Positions 1 to 6,041 of a stretch of 11,407 nt of DNA are shown piece after piece; position 1 is the stretch's first letter, and every line of letters begins with the position of its first letter. The stretch is from Acetobacteraceae bacterium (lineage in GTDB: Bacteria; Pseudomonadota; Alphaproteobacteria; Acetobacterales; Acetobacteraceae), in the NCBI GenBank assembly GCA_030039695.1, contig JASHVB010000299.1, positions 1 to 11,407 on the forward strand, in the 5' to 3' direction. A model generated the notes under the pieces. The model was given only the letters and a program-made list of their open reading frames with translations. It ran no database searches and had not been told where the DNA came from. Position numbers and translations under genes: made by a program.

Positions 1-728
1 TCGATCAGGTAGGCACGCTTGCCGAGCTCTTCTCCGATCTCGCGCAACCGGTTGGAATTCGAGGAATTGCGCGATCCCACGACCAGAATCACGTCCACCG
101 TGTGCGCCAGTTCGCGCACTGCCTGCTGGCGGTTCTGCGTGGCGTAACAGATATCACGCACGTCCGGGCCGACGATGCTCGGGAAGCGAGCCTGCAGTGC
201 GGCGATGATGCCGCGCGTGTCGTCCACCGACAGCGTCGTCTGGGTGATATAGGCCAGCTTGTCCGGATCGCGGACCCGCAGCATCGCCACATCCTCCACT
301 GTCTGCACCAGGTGCACCTTGGCGGGAACCTGGCCAATCGTGCCTTCCACTTCGGCATGGCCAGCGTGGCCAACCAGCACGATCTCCCGACCCTGAGAGG
401 CGTAGCGGCGACCCTCATTGTGCACCTTGGCGACCAGCGGGCACGTCGCGTCGATGACCGGCAGGTCGCGCGCGCGCGCCAGCGCCTCCACCCGCTTGGC
501 CACGCCGTGGGCAGAGAACACCGTGCGGGCACCCGGCGGGATCTCGTCCAGCTCATCGACGAAGATGGCGCCGCGCGTGCGCAGGTCCTCGACCACGTGT
601 CGGTTGTGGACAATTTCATGCCGCACATAAATCGGGGGACCGTATTTCTTGAGCGCCCGCTCGACGATCTCGATCGCCCGCTCCACGCCCGCACAGAAGC
701 CACGTGGCTGGGCCAGGACAACCCGCAT
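1..728 (-). CDS. ispH: 4-hydroxy-3-methylbut-2-enyl diphosphate reductase (IspH/LytB), 3'-truncated by window edge
   Basis: IspH carries out the last step of the MEP (non-mevalonate) isoprenoid pathway in the cytoplasm. It reductively dehydroxylates HMBPP to IPP and DMAPP with a [4Fe-4S] cluster. The ATG at 728-726 opens [18 protein letters not shown], the classic IspH N-terminus. All three cluster cysteines are visible: C12, C96 (in IDATCPLV) and C194 (in DICYATQNR). The substrate histidines H41 (VRHEIVHN), H74 (FSAHGV) and H124 are present, as are the catalytic E126 (HAEVEGT) and the SxN phosphate-binding motif near residues 222-224 ([10 protein letters not shown]). About 242 residues are inside the window; roughly 70 C-terminal residues lie beyond position 1. 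An AGGAG (complement of 734-738) stands 5 nt before the ATG and supports this start. The gene lies downstream of the lipoprotein gene on the same strand, 120 nt away, with a possible terminator between them. Confidence 0.97.
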   Translation of the reverse strand, partial: MRVVLAQPRGFCAGVERAIEIVERALKKYGPPIYVRHEIVHNRHVVEDLRTRGAIFVDELDEIPPGARTVFSAHGVAKRVEALARARDLPVIDATCPLVAKVHNEGRRYASQGREIVLVGHAGHAEVEGTIGQVPAKVHLVQTVEDVAMLRVRDPDKLAYITQTTLSVDDTRGIIAALQARFPSIVGPDVRDICYATQNRQQAVRELAHTVDVILVVGSRNSSNSNRLREIGEELGKRAYLI

Positions 729-759
729 TGTTACTCCTGCCTCGTCTTGGGAGGGCGGT

Positions 760-783
760 AAAAAAACCGACCGGTCAACTCGG
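760..783 (-). terminator. weak Rho-independent terminator candidate after the lipoprotein gene
   Basis: Read on the minus strand, CCGA (complement of 780-783) can pair with TCGG (complement of 767-770) around a 9-nt loop. Seven consecutive T residues follow directly (complement of 760-766). The stem is only 4 bp, so the call rests mainly on the T tract and on its position between two co-directional genes of unrelated function. Confidence 0.3.
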
Positions 784-848
784 ATATGGCATGCCCGACC
801 CCATGCGGCAACGCCGCGGGCCTCACGGAAGCGGGAGATCAGCCGGGC

Positions 849-1487
849 TCAGCGCCAACCACGTCCACCATGCCAGCCGCCTCCCCAGCCCCAGCCCCTG
901 CCCCAGCCCCAGCCCCAGCCGCCGCCAACCCCGATGGCAACGGTTGGCCCGTACCACCCCGGCCACCAGCCGCCGTACCATCCCGGCCCCCAACCGTAGT
1001 AGGACGGCGGTGGAGGGCCGTAGGGGTAGCCGCCGGCGAAGACCTGCGGCACCTGTACTTGGTTGCCGTGTGCTGCCATGCACTGCGCGTAGGCCACGTC
1101 GTAGCGCTGCTGTATGCCCGCGGCGGAGACCTGCGCATTCCCGGCGCCGATAGCCGATCCGGCCAACAGGCCGGTGGCGCCGCCAATCGCCGCGCCAGCA
1201 CCGGCCGCCCCGCCCACGGCTCCGAGCGCGGCACCCACCCCGGCCCCCAGAGCCGTGCCGAGCACCGCGCTACCGACGGCCGCACTGGTGCCCGCCTGGG
1301 CCGCTGACATGCCACCCGTCTGGCTGGAGGCAAATTGTCGGCACACCAGGTCATCTTGCTGGAAGCTGGCCATGTCCTTGCCGCGTCCAGGCATGGCGAC
1401 CACGCTTGGCCCTTGTGGCGGCGGCACCGCGCAGGCGCCGAGAGCCAGCGCTGATACCAGACCAACACACGTTGTAACGCGACGCAT
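849..1487 (-). CDS. glycine-zipper outer-membrane lipoprotein with Gly/Trp-rich tail
   Basis: A 212-residue predicted lipoprotein. The signal peptide ends in a lipobox, L16-G-A-C19. Residue 20 is Ala rather than Asp, which favours sorting to the outer membrane. A short region with C49 (DDLVCRQFA) and C136 (YAQCMAAHG) flanks an Ala/Gly-rich segment (about 60-117) with GxxxG-like spacing, typical of YMGG/Gly-zipper envelope proteins. The paired DDxxCRQ and QCMxxxG motifs recur in this family in Pseudomonadota. From about residue 153 the protein becomes Pro/Tyr/Gly/Trp-rich and ends in GW dipeptides encoded by a hexanucleotide tandem repeat. The ATG at 1487-1485 is chosen because it gives a complete signal peptide and has a GAGGGA purine tract about 8 nt upstream. 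No enzymatic motif is visible. A structural or envelope-stress role is inferred from the family only. Confidence 0.85.
   Translation of the reverse strand: MRRVTTCVGLVSALALGACAVPPPQGPSVVAMPGRGKDMASFQQDDLVCRQFASSQTGGMSAAQAGTSAAVGSAVLGTALGAGVGAALGAVGGAAGAGAAIGGATGLLAGSAIGAGNAQVSAAGIQQRYDVAYAQCMAAHGNQVQVPQVFAGGYPYGPPPPSYYGWGPGWYGGWWPGWYGPTVAIGVGGGWGWGWGRGWGWGGGWHGGRGWR
883..918 (-). repeat. hexanucleotide tandem repeat (six CCCCAG units) inside the lipoprotein gene
   Basis: Six consecutive 6-bp units read CCCCAG on the plus strand, with one variant, CCCCTG, at 895-900. On the coding strand they encode alternating Gly-Trp; the variant unit turns one Trp into Arg. Because the unit is a multiple of three, gain or loss of copies would change tail length without a frameshift. 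Confidence 0.85.
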
Positions 1488-1708
1488 CGACGCTATCCCT
1501 CACTTCAGCAACCGGAGCATACGGGGGGTGACATTGCCACGCCACAACCGGGCCCATCATCTACAAAATGGTGTCGTTACGTTTCACTGTCCACACCAGG
1601 CTACATTTCGTTGCGATGCCTGCCGCCGCACAGCCCGCTGTGACATGAGCGGTTTGTTGTCGAGTTCCGCGGATATATGCGATGCGCTCGATGGCGACAG
1701 CCGCACCG

Positions 1709-1722
1709 TTGACTTAGGTCAA
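1709..1722. promoter_or_regulatory. FNR/CRP-family (Anr/Dnr-like) palindromic operator
   Basis: TTGACTTAGGTCAA is a perfect TTGAC-N4-GTCAA dyad, the arrangement bound by the FNR/Anr/Dnr branch of CRP-FNR regulators (FNR consensus TTGAT-N4-ATCAA). It lies 34 bp upstream of the phosphotransacetylase ATG and about 220 bp upstream of the divergent lipoprotein gene, so phosphotransacetylase is the likely target. The site is seen directly; which regulator binds it is inference. Confidence 0.6.
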
Positions 1723-1756
1723 TGCAATCGTAAGCTGCCCTTGGCATCAGGCACGC

Positions 1757-2746
1757 ATGAACGAACGGCTGAACGAAACCGGTCAGGATGCAACAGACGC
1801 CCTGGCGGAGCATGGCCGGGAAAAGTACCAGCGCGTGGTGGCGATGGCGCAGCGGCTGCCACCCGTCATCACCGCCGTGGTGCATCCGTGTGATGCGGCG
1901 TCGCTCGCGGGCGCGGTCGAAGCACGTCGGCTGAACCTGATTTCGCCGGTGCTCGTCGCGCCGCCCGCGCGGCTGCGGGAGGTGGCGCGGCAGAACGGCA
2001 TCGACATAACCGGGCTGCCGATCGTCGCGTCGGCGCACAGCCACGACTCCGCCGCCAAGGGCGTCGCCCTCGTGCGAGAAGGCAAGGCCGAGGCCCTGAT
2101 GAAGGGCAGCCTGCACACCGACGAGTTGATGGGCGCCGTGGTGGCGCATGACAGCGGCTTACGTACCGAGCGGCGCATCAGTCACTGCTTCATCATGGAC
2201 GTGCCGGACCATGCGGCGCCGCTGATCATCACCGATGCCGCGGTAAACATCGCGCCGACACTGGAAGAGAAAGCGGACATCGTACGGAACGCCATCGACC
2301 TCGCCCACGCCATCGGCATCCAGCAACCACTGGTGGCGATCCTGTCGGCGACCGAGACGGTAAATCCGAAAGTCCCCTCCACCGTTGAGGCAGCCGCCTT
2401 GTGCAAAATGGCCGACCGCGGCCAGATCACCGGCGGCATCCTCGACGGGCCGCTGGCATTGGACAATGCGATCAGCCATGAGGCCGCGGCGATCAAGCAC
2501 ATCGTCTCGCCGGTCGCCGGCCGCGCCAACGTGCTGGTTGTGCCCAACCTCGAAGCCGGCAACATGCTGGCCAAAAGCCTCTCCTTCCTTGCAGGCGCCG
2601 AAAGTGCCGGCGTCGTACTCGGCGCGCGTGTACCCATCATCCTGACCAGCCGCGCAGACACGGTGGTGACGCGCATCGCCTCTTCCGCCGTCGCCACACT
2701 CGTCGCCGCGGCGTGCCGGCGTGCCGTCGAGACGGCGGCGCGCTGA
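1757..2746 (+). CDS. phosphate acetyl/butyryltransferase (Pta/Ptb family), stand-alone
   Basis: A 329-residue cytoplasmic acyltransferase of the PTA_PTB family. Members interconvert acyl-CoA plus phosphate with acyl-phosphate plus CoA, usually acetyl or butyryl, feeding acetate or butyrate kinase or working in reverse for acetate assimilation. Diagnostic stretches are TAVVHPCDAASLAGAVEA near residue 39, LMKGSLHTDELMGAVV near 115, IITDAAVNIAPTLEEK near 155, ILSATETVNPKVPST near 195, ITGGILDGPLALDNAIS near 224 and VPNLEAGNMLAKSL near 262. This is the catalytic domain alone: there is no enoyl-CoA hydratase (MaoC) or DRTGG fusion. About 20 residues precede the usual family start; the ATG at 1757 is the only one upstream of the conserved core, and the next, at 1844, would cut into it. 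No acetate or butyrate kinase gene adjoins it here. Acetyl versus butyryl specificity cannot be told from sequence by eye. Confidence 0.9.
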   Translation: MNERLNETGQDATDALAEHGREKYQRVVAMAQRLPPVITAVVHPCDAASLAGAVEARRLNLISPVLVAPPARLREVARQNGIDITGLPIVASAHSHDSAAKGVALVREGKAEALMKGSLHTDELMGAVVAHDSGLRTERRISHCFIMDVPDHAAPLIITDAAVNIAPTLEEKADIVRNAIDLAHAIGIQQPLVAILSATETVNPKVPSTVEAAALCKMADRGQITGGILDGPLALDNAISHEAAAIKHIVSPVAGRANVLVVPNLEAGNMLAKSLSFLAGAESAGVVLGARVPIILTSRADTVVTRIASSAVATLVAAACRRAVETAAR

Positions 2747-2810
2747 CCCACCCGAAGGCCTGCGCGTTATCGCGCGGTGGCGTTGGCTGCGATGCGGAGA
2801 GGGCTAGAGG

Positions 2811-2825
2811 TCCGCCCTTGGCGGA
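2811..2825 (+). terminator. small hairpin downstream of the phosphotransacetylase gene
   Basis: TCCGCC-CTT-GGCGGA forms a perfect 6-bp, GC-rich stem with a 3-nt loop 65 nt after the stop codon. No T tract follows, so if it ends transcription it is not a canonical intrinsic terminator. It lies between two convergent genes, where a terminator would be expected. Confidence 0.25.
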
Positions 2826-2927
2826 ATCGAATACACCGCGCCCGTTTGCGAAGGCTCGGAGACAAAGTCCGCGACGCTGTCACAATTCCGGCCACTGCAA
2901 CTGGGTGAAAACGCGGGAGCGCTCGGG

Positions 2928-3260
2928 TCAACGCCGCGCCAAGCGGCGGGCGGTTCGCAGCAGGAGCTGGCGGTCTTCCGGTGGCATCTCGCGGTAGAGG
3001 CGCAGGACGGCGAGTTCGTCGCTGCTGCCGACGTGGGACGACGCCCGTTTGTTGCGGCCGTGAGTCAGGTGTTCGATGCCGACGTCGAGCACTTCGGCGA
3101 TGCGGGAGAGGTGGCCGGTGAGCTGGCCGGCGCGGCCGGTCTCCCATTGCGCAACAGCGCTGCGCGACACTCCAACCGATTCAGCAAGACGCTCCTGTGT
3201 CCAGCCCTTGTCCTGCCGCGCGTCGCGGATGCGCGCGCCGATCTGCACCGGGTCGCTCAT
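2928..3260 (-). CDS. XRE (Cro/CI)-family helix-turn-helix transcriptional regulator
   Basis: A 110-residue cytoplasmic DNA-binding protein. The HTH_3 domain spans residues 7-65: IGARIRDARQDKGWTQERLAES is helices 1-2, and VGVSRSAVAQWETG carries the recognition helix (S-R-S-A-V-A-Q-W-E). A short linker and a basic helical tail (about 85-110, LLLRTARRLARR) follow, with no effector or peptidase domain. Such small single-domain regulators are common in prophages and toxin-antitoxin or restriction loci, but no partner gene is adjacent. It faces a gene-poor stretch with a decayed ORF, consistent with a remnant of mobile DNA. No Shine-Dalgarno sequence precedes the ATG at 3260-3258; a -10-like hexamer ends 7 nt upstream. 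The target is unknown; autoregulation is usual for the family. Confidence 0.85.
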   Translation of the reverse strand: MSDPVQIGARIRDARQDKGWTQERLAESVGVSRSAVAQWETGRAGQLTGHLSRIAEVLDVGIEHLTHGRNKRASSHVGSSDELAVLRLYREMPPEDRQLLLRTARRLARR

Positions 3261-3267
3261 GCGGCGT

Positions 3268-3273
3268 AGTTTA
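3268..3273 (-). promoter_or_regulatory. candidate -10 element for a leaderless XRE transcript
   Basis: TAAACT on the minus strand (complement of 3268-3273) ends exactly 7 nt before the XRE start codon. A poor -35 (CTGGCA, 4 of 6 consensus bases) sits 18 bp upstream. With no ribosome binding site visible, the transcript could begin at or next to the ATG. Weak, by-eye call. Confidence 0.25.
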
Positions 3274-3875
3274 CGTCAGCTTGGCTAACAATGCCAGAGG
3301 CAGATCAGCTGTGGAGGGGAGAGTGATCGGCCAGGACTGGAAGCGTCGCCATTTGCAGTGTCGGAGCGGCGGGCAGAGACACGCCGGCAGGCCGCGTGGC
3401 TGGTGCCCGTCCTGTCATGCGGCAAACAGCGGACCGGTGAGCGACCCCGACCGGCTCGCTTCGGCCATGCGCATTGCAATAAGCAGTGGCGTCTGTCTAC
3501 CGCTGTGTCACTTACATTGACGTTTGGCGACATTGAGGCTGACATCGAACGCACATATTCCAGACGAGCACAAAACCAATTAGCTCACTCCAAAGAATTC
3601 TGCGCTTTGCCCCGTGCCGCCGGGGGCGCCTTGCCGGACGACATTGCCGTCGTATTCAGCGTCAGCCCTGGACGTTCATCGAGTGCGGCCGTTACGTATG
3701 CGCACGGGTACCTTCGCCAAACCTCGCCCCCGAGCCGGAAATCGCAGAGTATGAACCGATGTCCGTCGGAGGTCCGTGCTCATCGCGCGCCATCAGCGCT
3801 GGCATGGAGCTCAGTGCGTGCGGTACTCGGTGCCGGTACGTCCGAGTTGAGCACACCGCGGCAAAGGACACCGCA
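3274..3875. other. intergenic stretch of about 600 bases with no supportable gene
   Basis: Several ORFs cross this stretch on both strands, but none shows a recognisable domain, a convincing ribosome binding site or coherent protein-like composition. Local composition is less GC-skewed and includes AT-richer patches (around 3505-3605) unlike the flanking genes. I see no tRNA, insertion sequence or CRISPR. It probably belongs with the decayed ORF that follows. Confidence 0.5.
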
Positions 3876-4338
3876 ATGCCATCCAACGCCTCGAAGCGCG
3901 CTACGCCCGCGCTGGTGGCGCCCGGCAGCAAGCCGGTCGATGCGGCATTCGTAATCGCGCGCCTGGAAACAGCCGGTGCCACATTGTTCGCACTAACCGG
4001 CACCGTCGGGTCGAGCAGGCTGTTCAGCTCGTCGATCGAGATCGGCCGTTCGGCGCTCGAACCCCATGACCGCGCCGTGCCGCACAGCCCGCCGCCGATG
4101 CCGTCGAGGGGTCGGTTTCAGCCGCGTGCCAGGGGGTGTGGGGGTGGGTTCCGCCGATCGTGCTGGTCCATTAGGTGCTGTGCGGCATGGTCGGCGGCCC
4201 GCCGTCTGCGCACCCGTTCACCGAGCGGCAACGATCTCCCTGACGCCACCCTTGGCCCGGTGATAGGCGTCGGTGTCATCAGGCGTTGCAGCGCTGGCAG
4301 GGGCAGGGCATCGAGATCATCGTGCTGGCATTGAATAG
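3876..4338 (+). pseudogene. frameshifted remnant of a small DUF6362-like protein
   Basis: The ATG at 3876 opens a frame encoding VDAAFVIARLETAGATLFAL (3936-3995), which looks like the N-terminal helix of small phage/accessory proteins I recall as DUF6362. Family-like sequence then moves to the next frame over: GWVPPIVLVH, an in-frame TAG at 4172-4174, VLCGMVGGPPSAHPFTER, and a TGA at 4241-4243 where the family has Trp. LGPVIGVG (4251-4274) is back in the first frame. HQALQRWQGQGIEIIVLAL (4277-4333) lies in the second frame again and matches the usual C-terminal HKAVQRWHxQGI motif. At least two frameshifts and two stops are therefore needed to restore one protein of about 150 residues. The first frame is formally open to a TGA at 4332-4334, so a pipeline might annotate it as an intact hypothetical protein. 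The family name is from memory; decay is better supported than identity. Confidence 0.5.
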
Positions 4339-4342
4339 GAGG
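4337..4342 (+). promoter_or_regulatory. Shine-Dalgarno sequence that supports the GTG start at 4347
   Basis: A full AGGAGG, followed by GGG, stands 4-6 nt before GTG at 4347-4349. The in-frame ATG at 4383 has no such tract. The site lies in the last bases of the upstream pseudogene. Confidence 0.65.
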
Positions 4343-4346
4343 GGGC

Positions 4347-5051
4347 GTGCGCAGCCGTGACGAGCGCAGCGTGCTGACACCGATGGCGCGCGCGATCGCC
4401 CAACTGGGCGATCGCGCTTTCCTGGCCGTGCTGCTGCGCTGCCTCGCGTGGTCGGCTGTTTGTTTCATTGCGCTGCACCTGGTTGCCGTGTGGGTGGTCC
4501 AGCACGTGTTACCATGGCACGGCCCCCTGGGCTGGGCGGCCGAGCTGCTCGCGACCGTCGGCGCCACGCTGCTGACGCTATGGTTGTTCCTGCCGCTCGC
4601 GGCGGCGATCAGCATGCTGTATCTCGGCCGCATCGCGGCTGCGGTAGAGCGGCGGTACTATCCGTCCCTGCCGCCCGCATGCGGCGCTCCCATTGCTGCT
4701 CAGGCATGGGATGCAGTCGTCCTTTGCGTGCGCATTCTGATATTCAGCCTGATCGCGGTCCTACTCGTACTGATCCTGCCGGGAGCCGGCGTCGTGTTGG
4801 CATGGGCGATCGCCGCCTATGCGCTGGGCCGCGGCCTGTTTGTCACGGTATCGATGCGAAGGATGCCGCGCGCCGCCGCCGACTCGCTGTATCGCAGATT
4901 TCGATGGCGGATCCTGGCGCAAGGCGGACTCATGGCGGCGGCGGCCTACCTCCCGGGGGCGAACCTGTTGATACCGGTGCTGGGCACGGCGGCAATGGTG
5001 CATGTGCTGGACGATGCGCTCTCGCAGCCTGGATCGTTCACTCGTTCCTGA
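4347..5051 (+). CDS. EI24-domain (CysZ-like) integral membrane protein
   Basis: A 234-residue inner-membrane protein. Hydrophobic segments lie at about 26-51, 62-93, 123-162 (probably two spans) and 192-222. Two motifs identify the EI24/CysZ family (Pfam EI24): AYALGRGLFVTVSMRRM (157-173), corresponding to the common LLGREYFELVAMRR pattern with a Glu-Tyr to Gly-Leu change, and the C-terminal YLPGANLLIPVLGTAAMVH (201-219). CysZ of enterobacteria supports sulfate uptake. Most bacterial EI24 paralogues have no proven substrate, so a sulfate role is not assigned, although the soe operon lies nearby. The GTG start is preferred because of the AGGAGG just before it; the alternative ATG at 4383 would remove 12 residues. 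The gene is followed after 91 nt by the co-directional bactofilin gene. Confidence 0.8.
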   Translation: MRSRDERSVLTPMARAIAQLGDRAFLAVLLRCLAWSAVCFIALHLVAVWVVQHVLPWHGPLGWAAELLATVGATLLTLWLFLPLAAAISMLYLGRIAAAVERRYYPSLPPACGAPIAAQAWDAVVLCVRILIFSLIAVLLVLILPGAGVVLAWAIAAYALGRGLFVTVSMRRMPRAAADSLYRRFRWRILAQGGLMAAAAYLPGANLLIPVLGTAAMVHVLDDALSQPGSFTRS

Positions 5052-5142
5052 CATCGATCGTTGCATCCGGGCGGTTGTTCCGGCGCGCAAAGCCGTGTTA
5101 ACCCGATTGCGTTCCGATGGACTCGGCCCTTTAGCCAAGCAA

Positions 5143-5850
5143 ATGGGGGGAACCTTGTTCAAACGCCGCAAGCCAGACGAGCCGAATTCTGGGTCCGGCG
5201 CGACATTGCCGCCGGGCCCGACCAGCGCTCCCGACGACCGCTCGGACGAAAGCCCGTCCGAGAGCAGCGTCCAGCCTGCACAGATGCTCGGCGCAAAACC
5301 CACATCGGGCGACACAGGACTCGGCGTGCCGCCGTTCCGTCCCGCCCCACCAAAGGAGGCGCACACCATGGCCCGCCCGCCCTTCCCCGCACCGCCCACC
5401 GGCCCCGCCACCGCCGTTCCACCAACGGGAGCGCCGCGGCCCGGCATGCCACTCCCGCGCCCAACCGCAGCGCGCGAGCCGGGCGAGCGGCGCACCCTGG
5501 TGGTAGGCCGCGGCATCAGCGTGCAGGGCACGGTGCAGGATGCCGAACGGCTGGTGGTGGAGGGCACGGTCGAGGCCACTATGATTCACGCGACGGAGCT
5601 GTCTATTGCGCCGGGCGGTGTGTTCAAGGGCGAGGTCGAGATCGAGGACGCGGAAATCGCCGGCACGATCGATGGCACACTGACCGCGCGCGCGGCGCTG
5701 ATCGTGCGCGCCAGCGGGAAGGTGTTGGGCAAGGCCCGCTGCCGACGGCTGCAGGTGGAAGACGGCGGCCACATTACCGGTCAGATCGAGATGCTGACGG
5801 ATCAGGCGCGCAGCGAAGCGCCGCGGGTCGCGTCCGAGCCGGCGGTTTGA
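5143..5850 (+). CDS. bactofilin (polymer-forming cytoskeletal protein)
   Basis: A 235-residue protein. Residues about 12-115 are Pro/Gly/Ser/Thr-rich and probably disordered. Residues about 119-215 form a bactofilin domain: repeated short beta-strand units with regular Gly and hydrophobic residues (LVVGRGISVQGTV, LVVEGTVEA, IAPGGVFKGEVEI, IAGTIDGTLTA, GKVLGKARC, GGHITGQIE), the pattern of the right-handed beta-helix that polymerises into nucleotide-free filaments. Family members organise cell shape, stalk synthesis, chromosome segregation or peptidoglycan enzymes. No M23 peptidase partner, often found next to bactofilins, is visible; the upstream neighbour is an EI24 protein. Start choice is uncertain: ATG at 5143 gives MGGTLFKRRK, and TTG at 5155 gives MFKRRKPDEP, a common bactofilin beginning, preceded by a GGGGGA tract. 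The reading frame is open further upstream. Its 3' end overlaps a small convergent ORF by 49 bp. Confidence 0.9.
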   Translation: MGGTLFKRRKPDEPNSGSGATLPPGPTSAPDDRSDESPSESSVQPAQMLGAKPTSGDTGLGVPPFRPAPPKEAHTMARPPFPAPPTGPATAVPPTGAPRPGMPLPRPTAAREPGERRTLVVGRGISVQGTVQDAERLVVEGTVEATMIHATELSIAPGGVFKGEVEIEDAEIAGTIDGTLTARAALIVRASGKVLGKARCRRLQVEDGGHITGQIEMLTDQARSEAPRVASEPAV

Positions 5851-6041
5851 TCGGATAGGACCGCTGCCGCTTGGCGGGAGAGGACGAGATCCGATGCGTT
5901 GACCGCGAGGGACCTGCGGACTTCCGCCGCATCGACTCTGGTGTTCCCGCGCAACAGTGTCTCGACCTGCCATCGTGGGTCCCTGAGCTTCGGCGCCTGA
6001 GCTGCGCCCTGATCCCTCGCCGTCTCCGGGCCGGGCGTCAT
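5802..6041 (-). CDS. hypothetical 79-residue protein translationally coupled to soeC
   Basis: The ATG at 6041-6039 overlaps the soeC stop codon in an ATGA, the same junction seen between soeB and soeC, which suggests translational coupling as the fourth gene of the operon. The product is soluble and charged, with a WQVETLLRGNTRVDAAEVRRS stretch of helical character (about 24-44) and VLSRQAAAVLSDQT (about 53-66). It has no cysteine motif, signal peptide or membrane segment. I do not recognise a family. Molybdoenzyme operons often end with a TorD-type chaperone, but this ORF is far too short for one. Against it, the last 49 bp lie opposite the bactofilin coding sequence and the frame could be fortuitous in such GC-rich DNA. 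Confidence 0.4.
   Translation of the reverse strand: MTPGPETARDQGAAQAPKLRDPRWQVETLLRGNTRVDAAEVRRSLAVNASDLVLSRQAAAVLSDQTAGSDATRGASLRA

Noticed and set aside
102..761. 219-codon plus-strand ORF at the left end
   Set aside because: It lies antisense to ispH, whose reading frame carries all the expected catalytic and cluster residues; the plus-strand product is His/Arg-rich with no domain.
1114..1893. 259-codon plus-strand ORF
   Set aside because: It is opposite the lipoprotein gene and runs into the phosphotransacetylase gene in a different frame; its Ala/Pro-rich product reflects the complement of Gly/Ala codons.
2747..2927. Possible tRNA or small RNA after the phosphotransacetylase gene
   Set aside because: Only one short hairpin is found; no acceptor, D, anticodon and T-arm arrangement could be drawn.
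3261..3290. Autoregulatory operator dyad in front of the XRE gene
   Set aside because: The best inverted repeat (GTTAGC / GTAAAC) matches at only 4 of 6 positions, no better than chance.
3358..3954. 198-codon plus-strand ORF between the XRE gene and the decayed ORF
   Set aside because: There is no ribosome binding site, domain or family resemblance, and its Arg/Ser/Pro-rich translation is typical of an off-frame GC-rich ORF; it overlaps the start of the better-supported pseudogene in another frame.
5851..5880. Terminator after the bactofilin gene
   Set aside because: Only a 4-bp GC stem without a T tract is present, and it lies inside the opposing small ORF.
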